Positions 20,320-28,443 of a stretch of 57,350 bases of DNA are shown one piece after another. Position 1 is the first letter of the stretch. Each line of letters opens with the position of its first letter. The DNA comes from Chloroflexota bacterium (GTDB taxonomy: Bacteria; Chloroflexota; Dehalococcoidia; Lucifugimonadales; Lucifugimonadaceae): assembly GCA_002730555.1 (NCBI GenBank), contig PCAM01000011.1:1-57350 (forward strand), written 5' to 3'. Position numbers and translations under genes: made by a program. The notes under the pieces are model-generated. The model was not told where the DNA came from. It saw only the letters and a list, made by a program, of their open reading frames with translations, and did no database searches.

Positions 20320-21741
20320 GTGAGAGCCGCCGGGTACTACCGGCCTCTTACGTCCGACGCGCGCTCGGAACAGGTCGCCGTCTCTGCGATAGAGCGCTAC
20401 TGTGACGAGGGGCTTCATAACCTGACGCAGGTCTTCGGGCCGGGCGATCCCCCCTTGAGCGACGTTGATCAGTACGCCGCCCTAGTCTCGTATCTGGAAA
20501 GTCTGGGCCGGGGCGAGGCGCTCGTGGTCATACCCGGTACCCGTCATCTCTCGTCCACGCTGGACGGCCTGGTGGACCGGCTTGCCGAGCTTGAGGAGGT
20601 GGGTGGCGAGGTAAGGTGCGCGGACCCGAATCTGCCGCACCCCTTGCAAAACGCGCTTGAGTCTCTGCCGTTCGCCGGGCGGCCGCCGGTCCAGAATCGA
20701 CGCGTCCGGGAGTCGTTGATGTCCAAGGCGGCCCGTGGCGAGGTACTGGGGCGAACGCCTTTCGGCTACGTCGCTGATGTGGACGGCACCTTCGTGATTC
20801 AACCCTTGGAGGCGGTCGTGGTCAGGCGGCTTTTTGCGCTCTACGCAGGGGAACCACCCCCGGACGATGTTGATGTACCGGGTGATCCGGACCCCAGGGC
20901 CAGCGTACCGACGGGAGGCCCCGGCTTACGGCGCATAGCGGGGTTGTTCAACGCAGAGGGGTTGCGCACGCGGTCGGGCAGGCCCTGGACGCCGGTGACG
21001 CTTTCAGGAATGCTCCGCAACCGCGTCTACACGGGCAGCTACGTCCGTTACGGGATGCGTATCGCCGGGAATCATGAACGGATCGTGGAGCGAGATGTAT
21101 TCAACCGCGCTCAGGTGGTGATGGGGTCTCGCAGCCCGCAGCGCAAGCGGCGTGTTTTGAAGCCCTACCTCCTCAGCGGGCTGGCGCGGTGCTGGTCATG
21201 CGGGCGTGGCATGCACGGATTTGAGCGCAACCGGCGCTGGAGCAGGGTAGACGGCAGCACGGCGACGCGTGCCTACCGCTACTACGCCTGTCCGTCGCGT
21301 TCGACGGGAGTTGTGGACGGGGAGGCGGGCGAAAAGGAAGAGCACCCGGGGTGGCGGGAATCGGACCTTGACCAGGCGATCCTGGACGCGCTCCGGGCGG
21401 CGTCGGCGGAGATGTTGAAGGATTGCTTCAATCCGCCGAAGGACACCACCTTGGATGACGAACTGAGGGCGGTCGAGGGGCAGTTCCTAGAGTCGGTGCG
21501 CCTTGTTGCGTCCGGACGAGGGGGCGTGGCTGACCTTCTCACGCCGCTGGACGACCTACGTACGGCGAGGGCGGTGTCTGCGTCAGATACGTCCGGGGAC
21601 GGCGCCGTTTTTACCTTTGAGAACGCGCTCGGCTCGCTCGAAACTGCCGAGCCGCGTGCGCTTCGTATCGCCATTACATCGCTTGTCGAGCGGGTGATTG
21701 TGCACGCTGGCCGGATCGAGCCCGTATTTCGTAACGTCTGA
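20320..21741 (+). CDS. Large serine recombinase-family protein lacking its catalytic serine
   Basis: 473 residues with the layout of a large serine recombinase: a resolvase-like N-domain (1-135), a Recombinase domain (about 140-290, with LGRTPFGYV and TLSGMLRNRVYTGSYV), a zinc ribbon (CWSCGRGMHG) and a C-terminal helical region. The active site is lost: Arg8 remains but residue 10 is Leu instead of Ser, and the DRLxRS-type motif reads T74-R75-H-L-S-S. It probably cannot cut DNA. It sits between the coiled-coil zinc-ribbon gene and rnpB, a housekeeping setting with no phage genes. GTG start. Confidence 0.8.
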   Translation: MRAAGYYRPLTSDARSEQVAVSAIERYCDEGLHNLTQVFGPGDPPLSDVDQYAALVSYLESLGRGEALVVIPGTRHLSSTLDGLVDRLAELEEVGGEVRCADPNLPHPLQNALESLPFAGRPPVQNRRVRESLMSKAARGEVLGRTPFGYVADVDGTFVIQPLEAVVVRRLFALYAGEPPPDDVDVPGDPDPRASVPTGGPGLRRIAGLFNAEGLRTRSGRPWTPVTLSGMLRNRVYTGSYVRYGMRIAGNHERIVERDVFNRAQVVMGSRSPQRKRRVLKPYLLSGLARCWSCGRGMHGFERNRRWSRVDGSTATRAYRYYACPSRSTGVVDGEAGEKEEHPGWRESDLDQAILDALRAASAEMLKDCFNPPKDTTLDDELRAVEGQFLESVRLVASGRGGVADLLTPLDDLRTARAVSASDTSGDGAVFTFENALGSLETAEPRALRIAITSLVERVIVHAGRIEPVFRNV

Positions 21742-21807
21742 TTCACCAGATATACGGGCCTGTGGGAGTGGGATCGGGACCGATCACGCTGTACCATCGA
21801 TGACGGC

Positions 21808-22207
21808 AAGTGGAACGGACGGTCGCCGTTCCGGTTCGGATTTTCCGGGCCGGGAGGGAGGAAAGTCCGGGCACCACCAGGCAGGATGCCCGCTAATGGC
21901 GGGGCGGGGCGACCCGACGGACAGTGCCACAGAAACACACCGCCCTTTCGGAAACGGAAGGGTAAGGGTGAAATGGCGAGGTAAGAGCTCACCGCCCGGT
22001 CGGTAACGGCCGGGGCAGGGTAAACCCCATCCGGTGCAAGGCCAAATAGGGGGACGCAGGCGCCTGGCCAGTCCCCGGGTTGGCCGCTTGACCCTTCTGG
22101 CAACGGAAGGGCTAGATGGATGACCGTACAGAGATCGCTAACGGGAAGAAGACTCGTTCGTAAACCCGCTAGCGAATTCGGACAGAACCCGGCTTACAGT
22201 CCCGCTT
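21808..22207 (+). ncRNA. rnpB: RNase P RNA, bacterial type A
   Basis: Catalytic RNA of RNase P, which trims tRNA 5' ends. Landmarks in order are GGAGGAAAGTCCGGGC-type CR-I sequence near 21860, ACAGTGCCACAGAAA near 21922, GGTAAGAGCTCACCG near 21980, GGTAAACCCC near 22019, the GATGGATGACCG segment near 22115, and CAGAACCCGGCTTAC near 22182. Ends are set from helix P1: AAGTGGAAC (21808-21816) pairs with GTCCCGCTT (22199-22207), with one mismatch. A TACCAT at 21792-21797 could be the -10 box. About 400 nt is normal. Confidence 0.93.
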
Positions 22208-22413
22208 GTCACAAACAGGCCTGTGGAGCCCGTCACCTGCACAGGGGGTGGGCCCCAGGCCTATCTCTTTGGGCGGGGAGGCGTCAAGCGCCGGTCTGGG
22301 TGGCCTAACGCGGCGTAGAGTGCAGATATCCGAGGGGCAGCCACGTTGACAGCGATACCGTTTAACGTGCGACAGTAGGCGGGTTCGAAAGCCCCTGCTG
22401 TGGCGACAGGCGC
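22208..22413 (+). other. Structured intergenic region between rnpB and yvcK
   Basis: No gene is seen. Three possible helices lie close together near the 3' end. CACGTT...AACGTG forms a perfect 6-bp stem (about 22343-22371). CAGTAGG...CCTGCTG follows. GCCA...TGGC can enclose both. A TTCGAAA loop resembles a tRNA T loop, but the surrounding stem does not pair as in a tRNA. It may be the yvcK leader or a separate RNA; no known riboswitch class was recognised. Confidence 0.35.
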
Positions 22414-22455
22414 GTGGCGGGGATGTTTCAATCGATTGGATCCAGCGGCAAATCA

Positions 22456-23484
22456 ATGGCGACGTATATGAAACCTTCGATCATTGTGATCGGAGGCGGG
22501 ACCGGGAATTTCAGTGTCCTTTCCGGCCTCAAAGCCTACGACCTTGGCCTTGACTTGACGGCGGTCGTCGCTATGAGCGACAGCGGCGGTAGTTCAGGGC
22601 GCCTGCGTGACGAGCTTGGCCAGCTGCCCCCGGGTGACATCCGTCAGTGCCTCGTGGCGCTCGCGGGGGACGCTGAACAGAGCGCCATGCTGCGTCAACT
22701 TTTCACGCACCGGTTCTCGATGGGCGAAGGACTTGTCGGCCACAGCGTCGGAAACCTGCTGCTGGCCGCGCTCACGGAGATAACCGGGGCGCACGATCGC
22801 GCTATCGAGGCGGCTTCCAGGCTTCTCAACATCCGGGGTCGTGTGCTGCCGGTAACGCTGTCGGACTCACACCTGCACGCCATGCTCTCCGACGGCCGGG
22901 AACTGGAAGAAGAGGCGCTGATCGACACGCGCGGCACCGAAGACGGTGTCGAGATCGACTACGTGTTTCTGTCGCCGCCCGCTTACGCCTTCCCGCCGGT
23001 GCTGGAGGCGATACGGAGTGCGGACCTAGTCGTGTTCGCTCCCGGGGACCTGTACACGAGCCTCGTGCCTAACCTCCTCGCCGAGGGCGTATGTGAGGCG
23101 ATCCGTTCGTCGAAGGCACGGGTTGTATACATCACCAACCTGATGACAAAGCCGGGCGAGACGGACGGGTTCACCGCGGAGCGATTTGTCACCGAGGTGA
23201 ACCACTACATCGGCCTTAAGTCCAGGATAGACGTGGTAGTGGTGAACTCGGCGAAATTCAGCAACCGCGTGCAACAGCGCTACATGCAACTGGGGGCGCG
23301 GCCCGTCGAGTACGACATCGCCAAGATGAAGGCGCTCGTTCCCTGGGTGGTTGAGAGCGATCTGCTTGCTGAAGGCATATTTGTGCGCCACGACTCGGAA
23401 AAGATCGGCAGCGCCGTGATGGCCCTCATTCCGCGCCTCGTTTCGGACGAAGAAGCGCTCGGCGGAGGGCCCGCCGGCGGTTAA
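22456..23484 (+). CDS. yvcK: YvcK/CofD-family gluconeogenesis factor
   Basis: 342 residues from this start. It begins MATYMKPSIIVIGGGTGNFS and has the family motifs VVAMSDSGGSSGRLRDELG, LPPGDIRQCLVALA and FAPGDLYTSLVPNLL. YvcK binds UDP-sugars and is needed for growth on gluconeogenic carbon and for cell-shape control in Firmicutes and Actinobacteria; the fold is shared with the F420 enzyme CofD. The start is uncertain: in-frame GTG at 22414, ATG at 22423 and ATG at 22468 also exist. Confidence 0.9.
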   Translation: MATYMKPSIIVIGGGTGNFSVLSGLKAYDLGLDLTAVVAMSDSGGSSGRLRDELGQLPPGDIRQCLVALAGDAEQSAMLRQLFTHRFSMGEGLVGHSVGNLLLAALTEITGAHDRAIEAASRLLNIRGRVLPVTLSDSHLHAMLSDGRELEEEALIDTRGTEDGVEIDYVFLSPPAYAFPPVLEAIRSADLVVFAPGDLYTSLVPNLLAEGVCEAIRSSKARVVYITNLMTKPGETDGFTAERFVTEVNHYIGLKSRIDVVVVNSAKFSNRVQQRYMQLGARPVEYDIAKMKALVPWVVESDLLAEGIFVRHDSEKIGSAVMALIPRLVSDEEALGGGPAGG

Positions 23485-23511
23485 TACAGGAAGCCTCCGG
23501 TCAGCCACGAA

Positions 23512-23976
23512 CTACCTGGGCAGACGGTCGAGGGCCTGGTTGGCGAGGGAAGTCCGGCCGTTGTAACGCGGGTCCGCTATGGCGATGAAGGCGTCCCGGA
23601 TGGTGTCCATGTGCGCCGGCGCTACCTGCGCTACGGAGAAGGTCATTCGGTTGACCAGGCGCGTCACCCTCTGGGCGGTAGGTCCCTTGCTGGCCCGTTT
23701 GGCGGCGGTCCTGAAGGGCACGCCAAGATCGACGATCGCCGCCAGCGTCCTCATCTCACACTCTGCGCCGTCACGGGGCAGGGATTGAAGTAACTTCGCC
23801 AGGTTCTTTGTGGATGCGACGTAGACGATATCGTCGTCGTCGAAAATCGCCAACAGGCCGGGCTTATCGCCGATCATCCATACGCCTTCGGGCGTCAGAG
23901 AATGGCGCTCACCGGTCGTGAGTGTGAGGTAGGGCGTCTCCCATTTCCCAAGATCGGTGGAATTAAATTGCATCAT
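23512..23976 (-). CDS. Hypothetical protein, possibly GIY-YIG-like
   Basis: 154 residues, convergent with yvcK. Residues 30-65 read GVWMIGDKPGLLAIFDDDDI then VYVASTKNLAKLLQSL, which recalls the two beta strands and helix of the GIY-YIG fold (YVGSTKNL-type). The GIY and catalytic Arg/Glu residues are not recognisable, so any nuclease activity is doubtful. The rest resembles nothing I can name. Two ATGs (23976, 23973) are possible starts. Confidence 0.5.
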   Translation of the reverse strand: MMQFNSTDLGKWETPYLTLTTGERHSLTPEGVWMIGDKPGLLAIFDDDDIVYVASTKNLAKLLQSLPRDGAECEMRTLAAIVDLGVPFRTAAKRASKGPTAQRVTRLVNRMTFSVAQVAPAHMDTIRDAFIAIADPRYNGRTSLANQALDRLPR

Positions 23977-24220
23977 CCGGTTGAGGCCAAATCGGGTAAA
24001 AATGGTGACAATCGAGCGTTCCGAGTATAGCCATTCTCACGCGGTTTGGCGGATTCCGTAGATGAAATGCCAAAAGCAAATTTCACTGATATGTGGTTCG
24101 TCAACACTTATTTTTCTGACCTTGCGTGGATGTCCGTGTGACATACCATCTGAGTGATGCCGAAAGCCTTGCGGATATCGGAGCCTTTTAAAGGCCAGTG
24201 AAACCAGCGTTGGAAACTAC

Positions 24221-24590
24221 ATGCGCAGGTGATTCTGGTAGTGGACGACAATCCATGGGTACGCTTGGCCCTTGTCATGCTTCTTCGTGATGAGGGTTAA
24301 GAGGTGGCGGAGGCCTCTGCCGGTGATTTGGGACTCGACGCGGTCCGAGAACACGAACCGGACCTGATCTTGCTGGACCTCATGATGCTGCGCTTGGACG
24401 GTTTAACACGCTCCGGGAGTTGAAAAAGGACCCGGAACTGGTGAATATTCCGGTGGTGGTGCTCACGGTGTGACAGGGCAGCGAGGATATGACTCTGGCA
24501 CGGGCGCTGGGCGCTGTCGATTACCTGAACAAGCCCTGGAGCGATGGCGAACTGGAGAATGCCGTCAAGAACGCACTGGGGATCGAGTAG
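24221..24590 (+). pseudogene. Response regulator receiver-domain pseudogene
   Basis: Remnant of a stand-alone CheY-like receiver. Reading from 24226 gives VILVVDDNPWVRLALVML and LLRDEG, then a TAA at 24298-24300. The next part (EVAEASAGDLGLDAVREHEP, then DLILLDLMMLRLDG) keeps the phosphoacceptor Asp. One base is missing near 24403, after which the sequence continues NTLRELKKDPELVNIPVVVL, a TGA at 24471-24473, and ends ALGAVDYLNKPWSDGELENA to a TAG at 24588. Two stops and one frameshift mean it is not expressed as a full protein. Confidence 0.8.
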
Positions 24591-24615
24591 CCGTATTCCT
24601 TCCGGAGTGATCGAC

Positions 24616-25648
24616 CTATATGGGCCTCAGGCGCCTGAGGGCGTACGCTATTCCGTCCGGCGTCGCCGGGACGATGCCGACCTCCGTGATGAAGCCCGTG
24701 ATCAGCGCGGCCGGCGTTATATCGAACGCTGGGTTTATCGCCTGTGTTTCCTTGGGAGCGACTCTCACCCGCTGGATCCGCCCTTCGTCGTTCAATCCTT
24801 CGACGAACACAACCTCATCCTGGCTTCGCTCTTCGATCGGAATCGATTCGCCGTCCGGTGTGTCTACGTCAAACGTGGTGAGCGGCGCTGCGATGTAGAA
24901 CGGGACGCCGTTGGCGCGTGCGGCGAGTGCGTGTGAGTAGGTGCCTATCTTGTTGGCCGTATCGCCGTTGGCTGCGACGCGGTCCGCGCCGGTGATGACG
25001 ATGTCCACCCTGCGCTGGCGCATCAGTTGCGCCCCTGCGCCGTCCGGGATCAGTCGATGGTCGATACCTTCGTTCACCATCTCCCACGCCGTGATCCGGG
25101 CGCCCTGGAGCCGTGGACGTGTTTCGGAGACCCACACGAAGGGGCTCAGTCCTTCCCTCGCCCCGGTTTAGATGGGGGAAGTGGCCGTGCCCCAGTCCTG
25201 TGCCGCCATCCGACCGGCGTTGCACTGCGTCAGCACCCGTGAACCGTGCATGAAAAGATCGGCGCCGTGACGGCCTATCGTACGGTCCGCTGTTACCTCC
25301 ACATCGTCGTGTGCGATGGCGGCGTCCAGCATCGCCCCCGGGTCGGGGGCGGTCGAAATCACGGCGTCCAGGCCGACCTTGAGGTTGATCGCCGTAGGGC
25401 GCGTGTTCAGGAGCGTTTCGTGGGCTTCATGGAGCGGATCGCCGTTCAGAGCGGCTAGCGCCAGGCCGTAAGCGCCCATCGCCCCAATGGTTGGCGCGCC
25501 TCGTACCGCCGCGGATGGCGTCCGCGACCGTGGCGACCGTGCTTGCGCTCGAGGAGTCGAACCTGTGGGGGAGACGGCGCTGATCGATAAATCCGATCAT
25601 ACCATCTGCCCACCACACCGCCCGATAATCCCTGCCGTTGACCTTCAA
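24616..25648 (-). pseudogene. mtnA: Broken methylthioribose-1-phosphate isomerase
   Basis: MtnA-type sequence runs the whole length: VNGRDYRAVWWADGMIGFID at the N-terminus, GAPTIGAMGAYGLALAALNG, GSRVLTQCNAG, ETRPRLQGARITAWEM, VITGADRVAANGDTANKIGT and the C-terminus ALRRLRPI. Two lesions break it: a frame change near 25490, where about 5 nt of the expected DAIRxMAVRGAP segment are missing, and an in-frame TAA at 25168-25170. Probable original start TTG at 25648 with AAGGA upstream. MtnA isomerises methylthioribose-1-phosphate in methionine salvage; an intact mtnP lies at 33.0-33.9 kb. Confidence 0.85.
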
Positions 25649-25716
25649 TTTTTTGTCCTTCGTTGTTCTTATTGCGGCTACGGCCCGGGAAGGGTGGGTG
25701 GAGGCTCTCGCGCTCG

Positions 25717-26355
25717 TTAAGACCTGGAAGTGGCCCAGTCGATGCCGATCAGGACGTGTTTCTGGAAGGACGGGTTGCGCATGCTGACGCCGGCGTGTCC
25801 GAGGGAGGTGTTGAACACGCGGCCCTCCCCGTACTGGTGTGTCCATGCCATGGGCCGCTCTACGCCCTCGACCATCGCCGTCATGAAAACGTCGATGCCG
25901 GGCTGGATGTCGAGGTCGCAGTAGCTTTCATCATCGGTCTCGAAATCGGATAGTCCCGCCGCACACGGGTGGTCCGGGTTCTTGATGTTGACGGTGAAAC
26001 GGCCGAAAGGCGGGTGGTTGCTCGTCCCCGACACCCATCCGCCGCCAGTGATCTTCTTCATCTCCGGCCAGTCCGGGCATGAGTCGGGCGCGATGTGAAT
26101 CGAAACAAGCGGGCCGCCGTCACTCACGAATTTGGCTAGGTTCTCACGCTGGATCTCGGACAGATCGTTATTTGAGTCGGCGCGCCGTCGAGTGTTCAAG
26201 ACGATGGCATCGTAGCCGTCGGTGGATGGGATGTTTAGTTCGAACGCGTAATCGCTGACGTCGACGATGTGGCCAGCGGCCTCGATAAATCCGGCCAGTA
26301 TGGGCGTGGTCTCGCTGTAGGGGTGGCCGCCGCCACTGAGAAGTAAGAGGTTCAT
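25717..26355 (-). CDS. ThuA-like domain protein
   Basis: 212 residues. It opens MNLLLLSGGGHPYSETTPIL and contains the ThuA/glutamine-amidotransferase-like core: DAIVLNTRRRADSNNDLSEI, LAKFVSDGGPLVSIHI, GGGWVSGTSNHPPFGRFTVN, PMAWTHQYGEGRVFNTSLGH. ThuA proteins are linked to trehalose and related sugar use; family members here are usually called trehalose-utilisation proteins. It ends 69 bp upstream of the broken mtnA and is divergent from the enolase-superfamily gene, which suggests a local sugar-acid function. Confidence 0.85.
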   Translation of the reverse strand: MNLLLLSGGGHPYSETTPILAGFIEAAGHIVDVSDYAFELNIPSTDGYDAIVLNTRRRADSNNDLSEIQRENLAKFVSDGGPLVSIHIAPDSCPDWPEMKKITGGGWVSGTSNHPPFGRFTVNIKNPDHPCAAGLSDFETDDESYCDLDIQPGIDVFMTAMVEGVERPMAWTHQYGEGRVFNTSLGHAGVSMRNPSFQKHVLIGIDWATSRS

Positions 26356-26545
26356 GAAATGTCCTTTTGGAATTGGAATTCTGGACTAGCACCGGTTGGT
26401 GATTAAGAGGCGTCCTCTTCGGAGTTGAGTGACGCCATATGTCCGTTTCAGGCCGCTAGAATATCAGCCGCATGAGATAAGACCGGCATTCGCAGGGATC
26501 TCGGCGATATTTGTGTGCGTTCGACCCCTTCAATGAGAGATATTC

Positions 26546-27718
26546 ATGAAAATCACCGGCTTCCGAACCCTTGTGCTGGGGACGCCATGGCGAAACCTGA
26601 CCTACCTGATCCTTGAGACGGACGAAGGGCTGACCGGCGTCGGAGAGGCGCGGGTTCTGGGTAAGACTCACACCGTCACCGAGTACCTCAAGGATGCGCA
26701 GAGGCACTTCGTCGGGTACAGTCCGTTTGACGTGGAAGCGCTGTTCCGGCGCATGACGTTGCTGGACTTCGGCAAGGCGGGTGAAGTGGTACACACCGGT
26801 ATCGCACTGGTGGAGCTGGCGTGCTGGGACATCATCGGGAAGGTCTGCGGACAGCCGGTGTACAACCTGCTTGGCGGAAAGCTGAACGACACGGTGCCGG
26901 CGTACGCAAACGGCTGGTACACGGTGGAGCGGTCGCCCACGGAATTCGCTGCCGCGGCGACCCGGGTGCTGGATCGCGGCTACCGGGGCATGAAATTCGA
27001 TCCCTTCGGTAACGGCGACCTTGAGCTGACCAGGGAGCAGTTCCACACCTCGATGGACCTGATCGAGGCGGTGTCGTCCGTGGCTGGGACGCGCGCCCAG
27101 ATCATGCTCGAGATGCACGGCCGGTTTACCTCGGCCCAGGCACGTGAAATTGCGCGGTGTGTCGAGAAGTACAGCCCGGCGTGGATCGAGGAACCGACGC
27201 GCCCGGGCGACATCCCAGCGCTGACCACTGTCCGGCAACACACTTCGCTACCCATAGCGACGGGAGAGCGGCTTTACGGGGCGCAGGAGTTCGTGGCCCT
27301 GTGGGAGAGCGGCGCGGCCGATATCGTTCAACCGGATATCACGCAGTGTGGCGGGATCCTGGAGACGAAGAAGATCGCTGCGGCGGCCGAGACGTACTCG
27401 ATGATGGTGGCGCCGCACAACGTCGGCGGAATCGTGTCGACGATGGCCGCTTTGCACCTGACGCTGACGCTACGCAACGGCAAGATCCTGGAGCATTTCA
27501 ACGACTTTGCCGATCCCGGCGTGAAGTTGGCGGGCAGCAACTACCCGGAGGTCGTTGACGGGGTGTTCAACGCGCCGACGGGCTCGGGATGGGGGATCGA
27601 ACTAGATGAGGACTACATCCGCGCCCACCCGCCGGCCTACGTGAACGGAGTAGCGCAGGACCCGGGACTGCAGATGTTTGAGAAGGAAGACTGGTCCAAG
27701 CGCGGGCAGGATGACTAG
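26546..27718 (+). CDS. Mandelate racemase/muconate lactonizing enzyme family protein
   Basis: Enolase-superfamily enzyme of 390 residues. The capping domain is followed by the barrel motifs: MKFDPFG (KxD base), LEMHGRF (first metal ligand region), IEEPTRPG (second ligand), IATGERLYG (third ligand) and VAPHNVGG with the second catalytic base His. The pattern is closest to the mandelate-racemase subgroup that dehydrates sugar acids such as galactonate or gluconate. The substrate is not defined by these residues. No clear ribosome-binding site precedes the ATG. Confidence 0.88.
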   Translation: MKITGFRTLVLGTPWRNLTYLILETDEGLTGVGEARVLGKTHTVTEYLKDAQRHFVGYSPFDVEALFRRMTLLDFGKAGEVVHTGIALVELACWDIIGKVCGQPVYNLLGGKLNDTVPAYANGWYTVERSPTEFAAAATRVLDRGYRGMKFDPFGNGDLELTREQFHTSMDLIEAVSSVAGTRAQIMLEMHGRFTSAQAREIARCVEKYSPAWIEEPTRPGDIPALTTVRQHTSLPIATGERLYGAQEFVALWESGAADIVQPDITQCGGILETKKIAAAAETYSMMVAPHNVGGIVSTMAALHLTLTLRNGKILEHFNDFADPGVKLAGSNYPEVVDGVFNAPTGSGWGIELDEDYIRAHPPAYVNGVAQDPGLQMFEKEDWSKRGQDD

Positions 27719-27894
27719 GGGCGGCTCTGTCCTGCAGGGCCGGGCCCGGTGGATTCAGGTTCGGGTTACGTGCGACGGTATACGTAGTCCAAACGTTGCT
27801 TTGACCTCCCCCGTTATCTTTTCGGCACCTTCCTACCACCATCCCTCACTGGAGCCTCCGTCCGGGATCACGTCATAGTGATTCTCGGTGTCAG

Positions 27895-28110
27895 TCATCG
27901 GTAACCGCCGGACGACGCGGAGGTTTCATAGGCTTCTCGGTTCTTCTTCGGAGGGGCCGGGTTGACCGCCAAGCCGGACTGGTCAAGGGCGATGGATCTG
28001 ACCGACGGGGTTCCTAACGGAGCCGGACACGCACTTACGTGCCTCGGGCTGCCAACATGTGAGCCCTCCCCTCACAGACAGCCAAGGACCATTTTTTGGC
28101 ACACTTTCCG
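27895..28110 (+). ncRNA. Candidate structured RNA, class unknown
   Basis: The 472-bp gap after the enolase-superfamily gene has no credible reading frame but a dense row of hairpins on the plus strand: TTGACC...GGTCAA (about 27962-27987), GGTTCC-TAAC-GGAGCC (about 28009-28024), GCAC-TTAC-GTGC (28031-28042), and a two-part stem GGCTG/TGTGAG...CTCACA/CAGCC (28047-28083). The last is followed by AAGGACCA and six T (28092-28097). No known RNA family was recognised, and either strand could be the functional one. Confidence 0.35.
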
Positions 28111-28148
28111 GCCGGTCTGACTGTCCCGGCTCGTGAGAAATCAGACGC

Positions 28149-28182
28149 GAAAAGAGCCCCGGTAATCCGGGGCTCTTTTTTA
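28149..28182 (-). terminator. Intrinsic terminator after tRNA-Asp
   Basis: AAAGAGCCCCGG (28151-28162), TAAT, CCGGGGCTCTTT (28167-28178): a 12-bp stem with A and T runs on both sides, so it can work in both directions. It begins nine bases past the 3' end of the minus-strand tRNA. Confidence 0.85.
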
Positions 28183-28190
28183 TTCGTTTA

Positions 28191-28267
28191 TGGCGACCCC
28201 GAGCAGATTCGAACTGCCGATCTCCGCCTTGACAGGGCGGCGTGTTGGACCGCTACACCACGGGGCC
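28191..28267 (-). tRNA. tRNA-Asp (GTC)
   Basis: 77 nt including an encoded CCA (TGG at 28191-28193 on plus). Acceptor arm GGCCCCG pairs with CGGGGTC. The D arm carries TGGTGTAGCGGTCCAACACG. The anticodon stem CCGCC/GGCGG encloses CTGTCAA, so the anticodon is GUC. The T arm has GCAGTTCGAATCTGC. A strong terminator follows. Confidence 0.96.
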
Positions 28268-28443
28268 ACGATGCGACGTTTCCGCCGCGCAGGATAGTTT
28301 ACGCTAATACCGGTTCCGCGGACCGTCAACAGCGTTATCCAAGGATATCCGGACGCGCGTGCGCCATCTGACGCGCACTGGGTGGCTCCCGGCCCGCCGC
28401 GCCGTCCAGCGCCATGCCCGGTTAGCCCGAGAGTTAACCCCGA

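Noticed and set aside
22375..22400. Possible tRNA T arm (GGGTTCGAAAGCCCC)
   Set aside because: The bases around the TTCGAAA loop do not form the 5-bp T stem with C61, and no acceptor, D or anticodon arm fits around it.
28096..28371. 91-residue plus-strand frame over the tRNA and terminator
   Set aside because: It reads through tRNA-Asp and an intrinsic terminator on the other strand.
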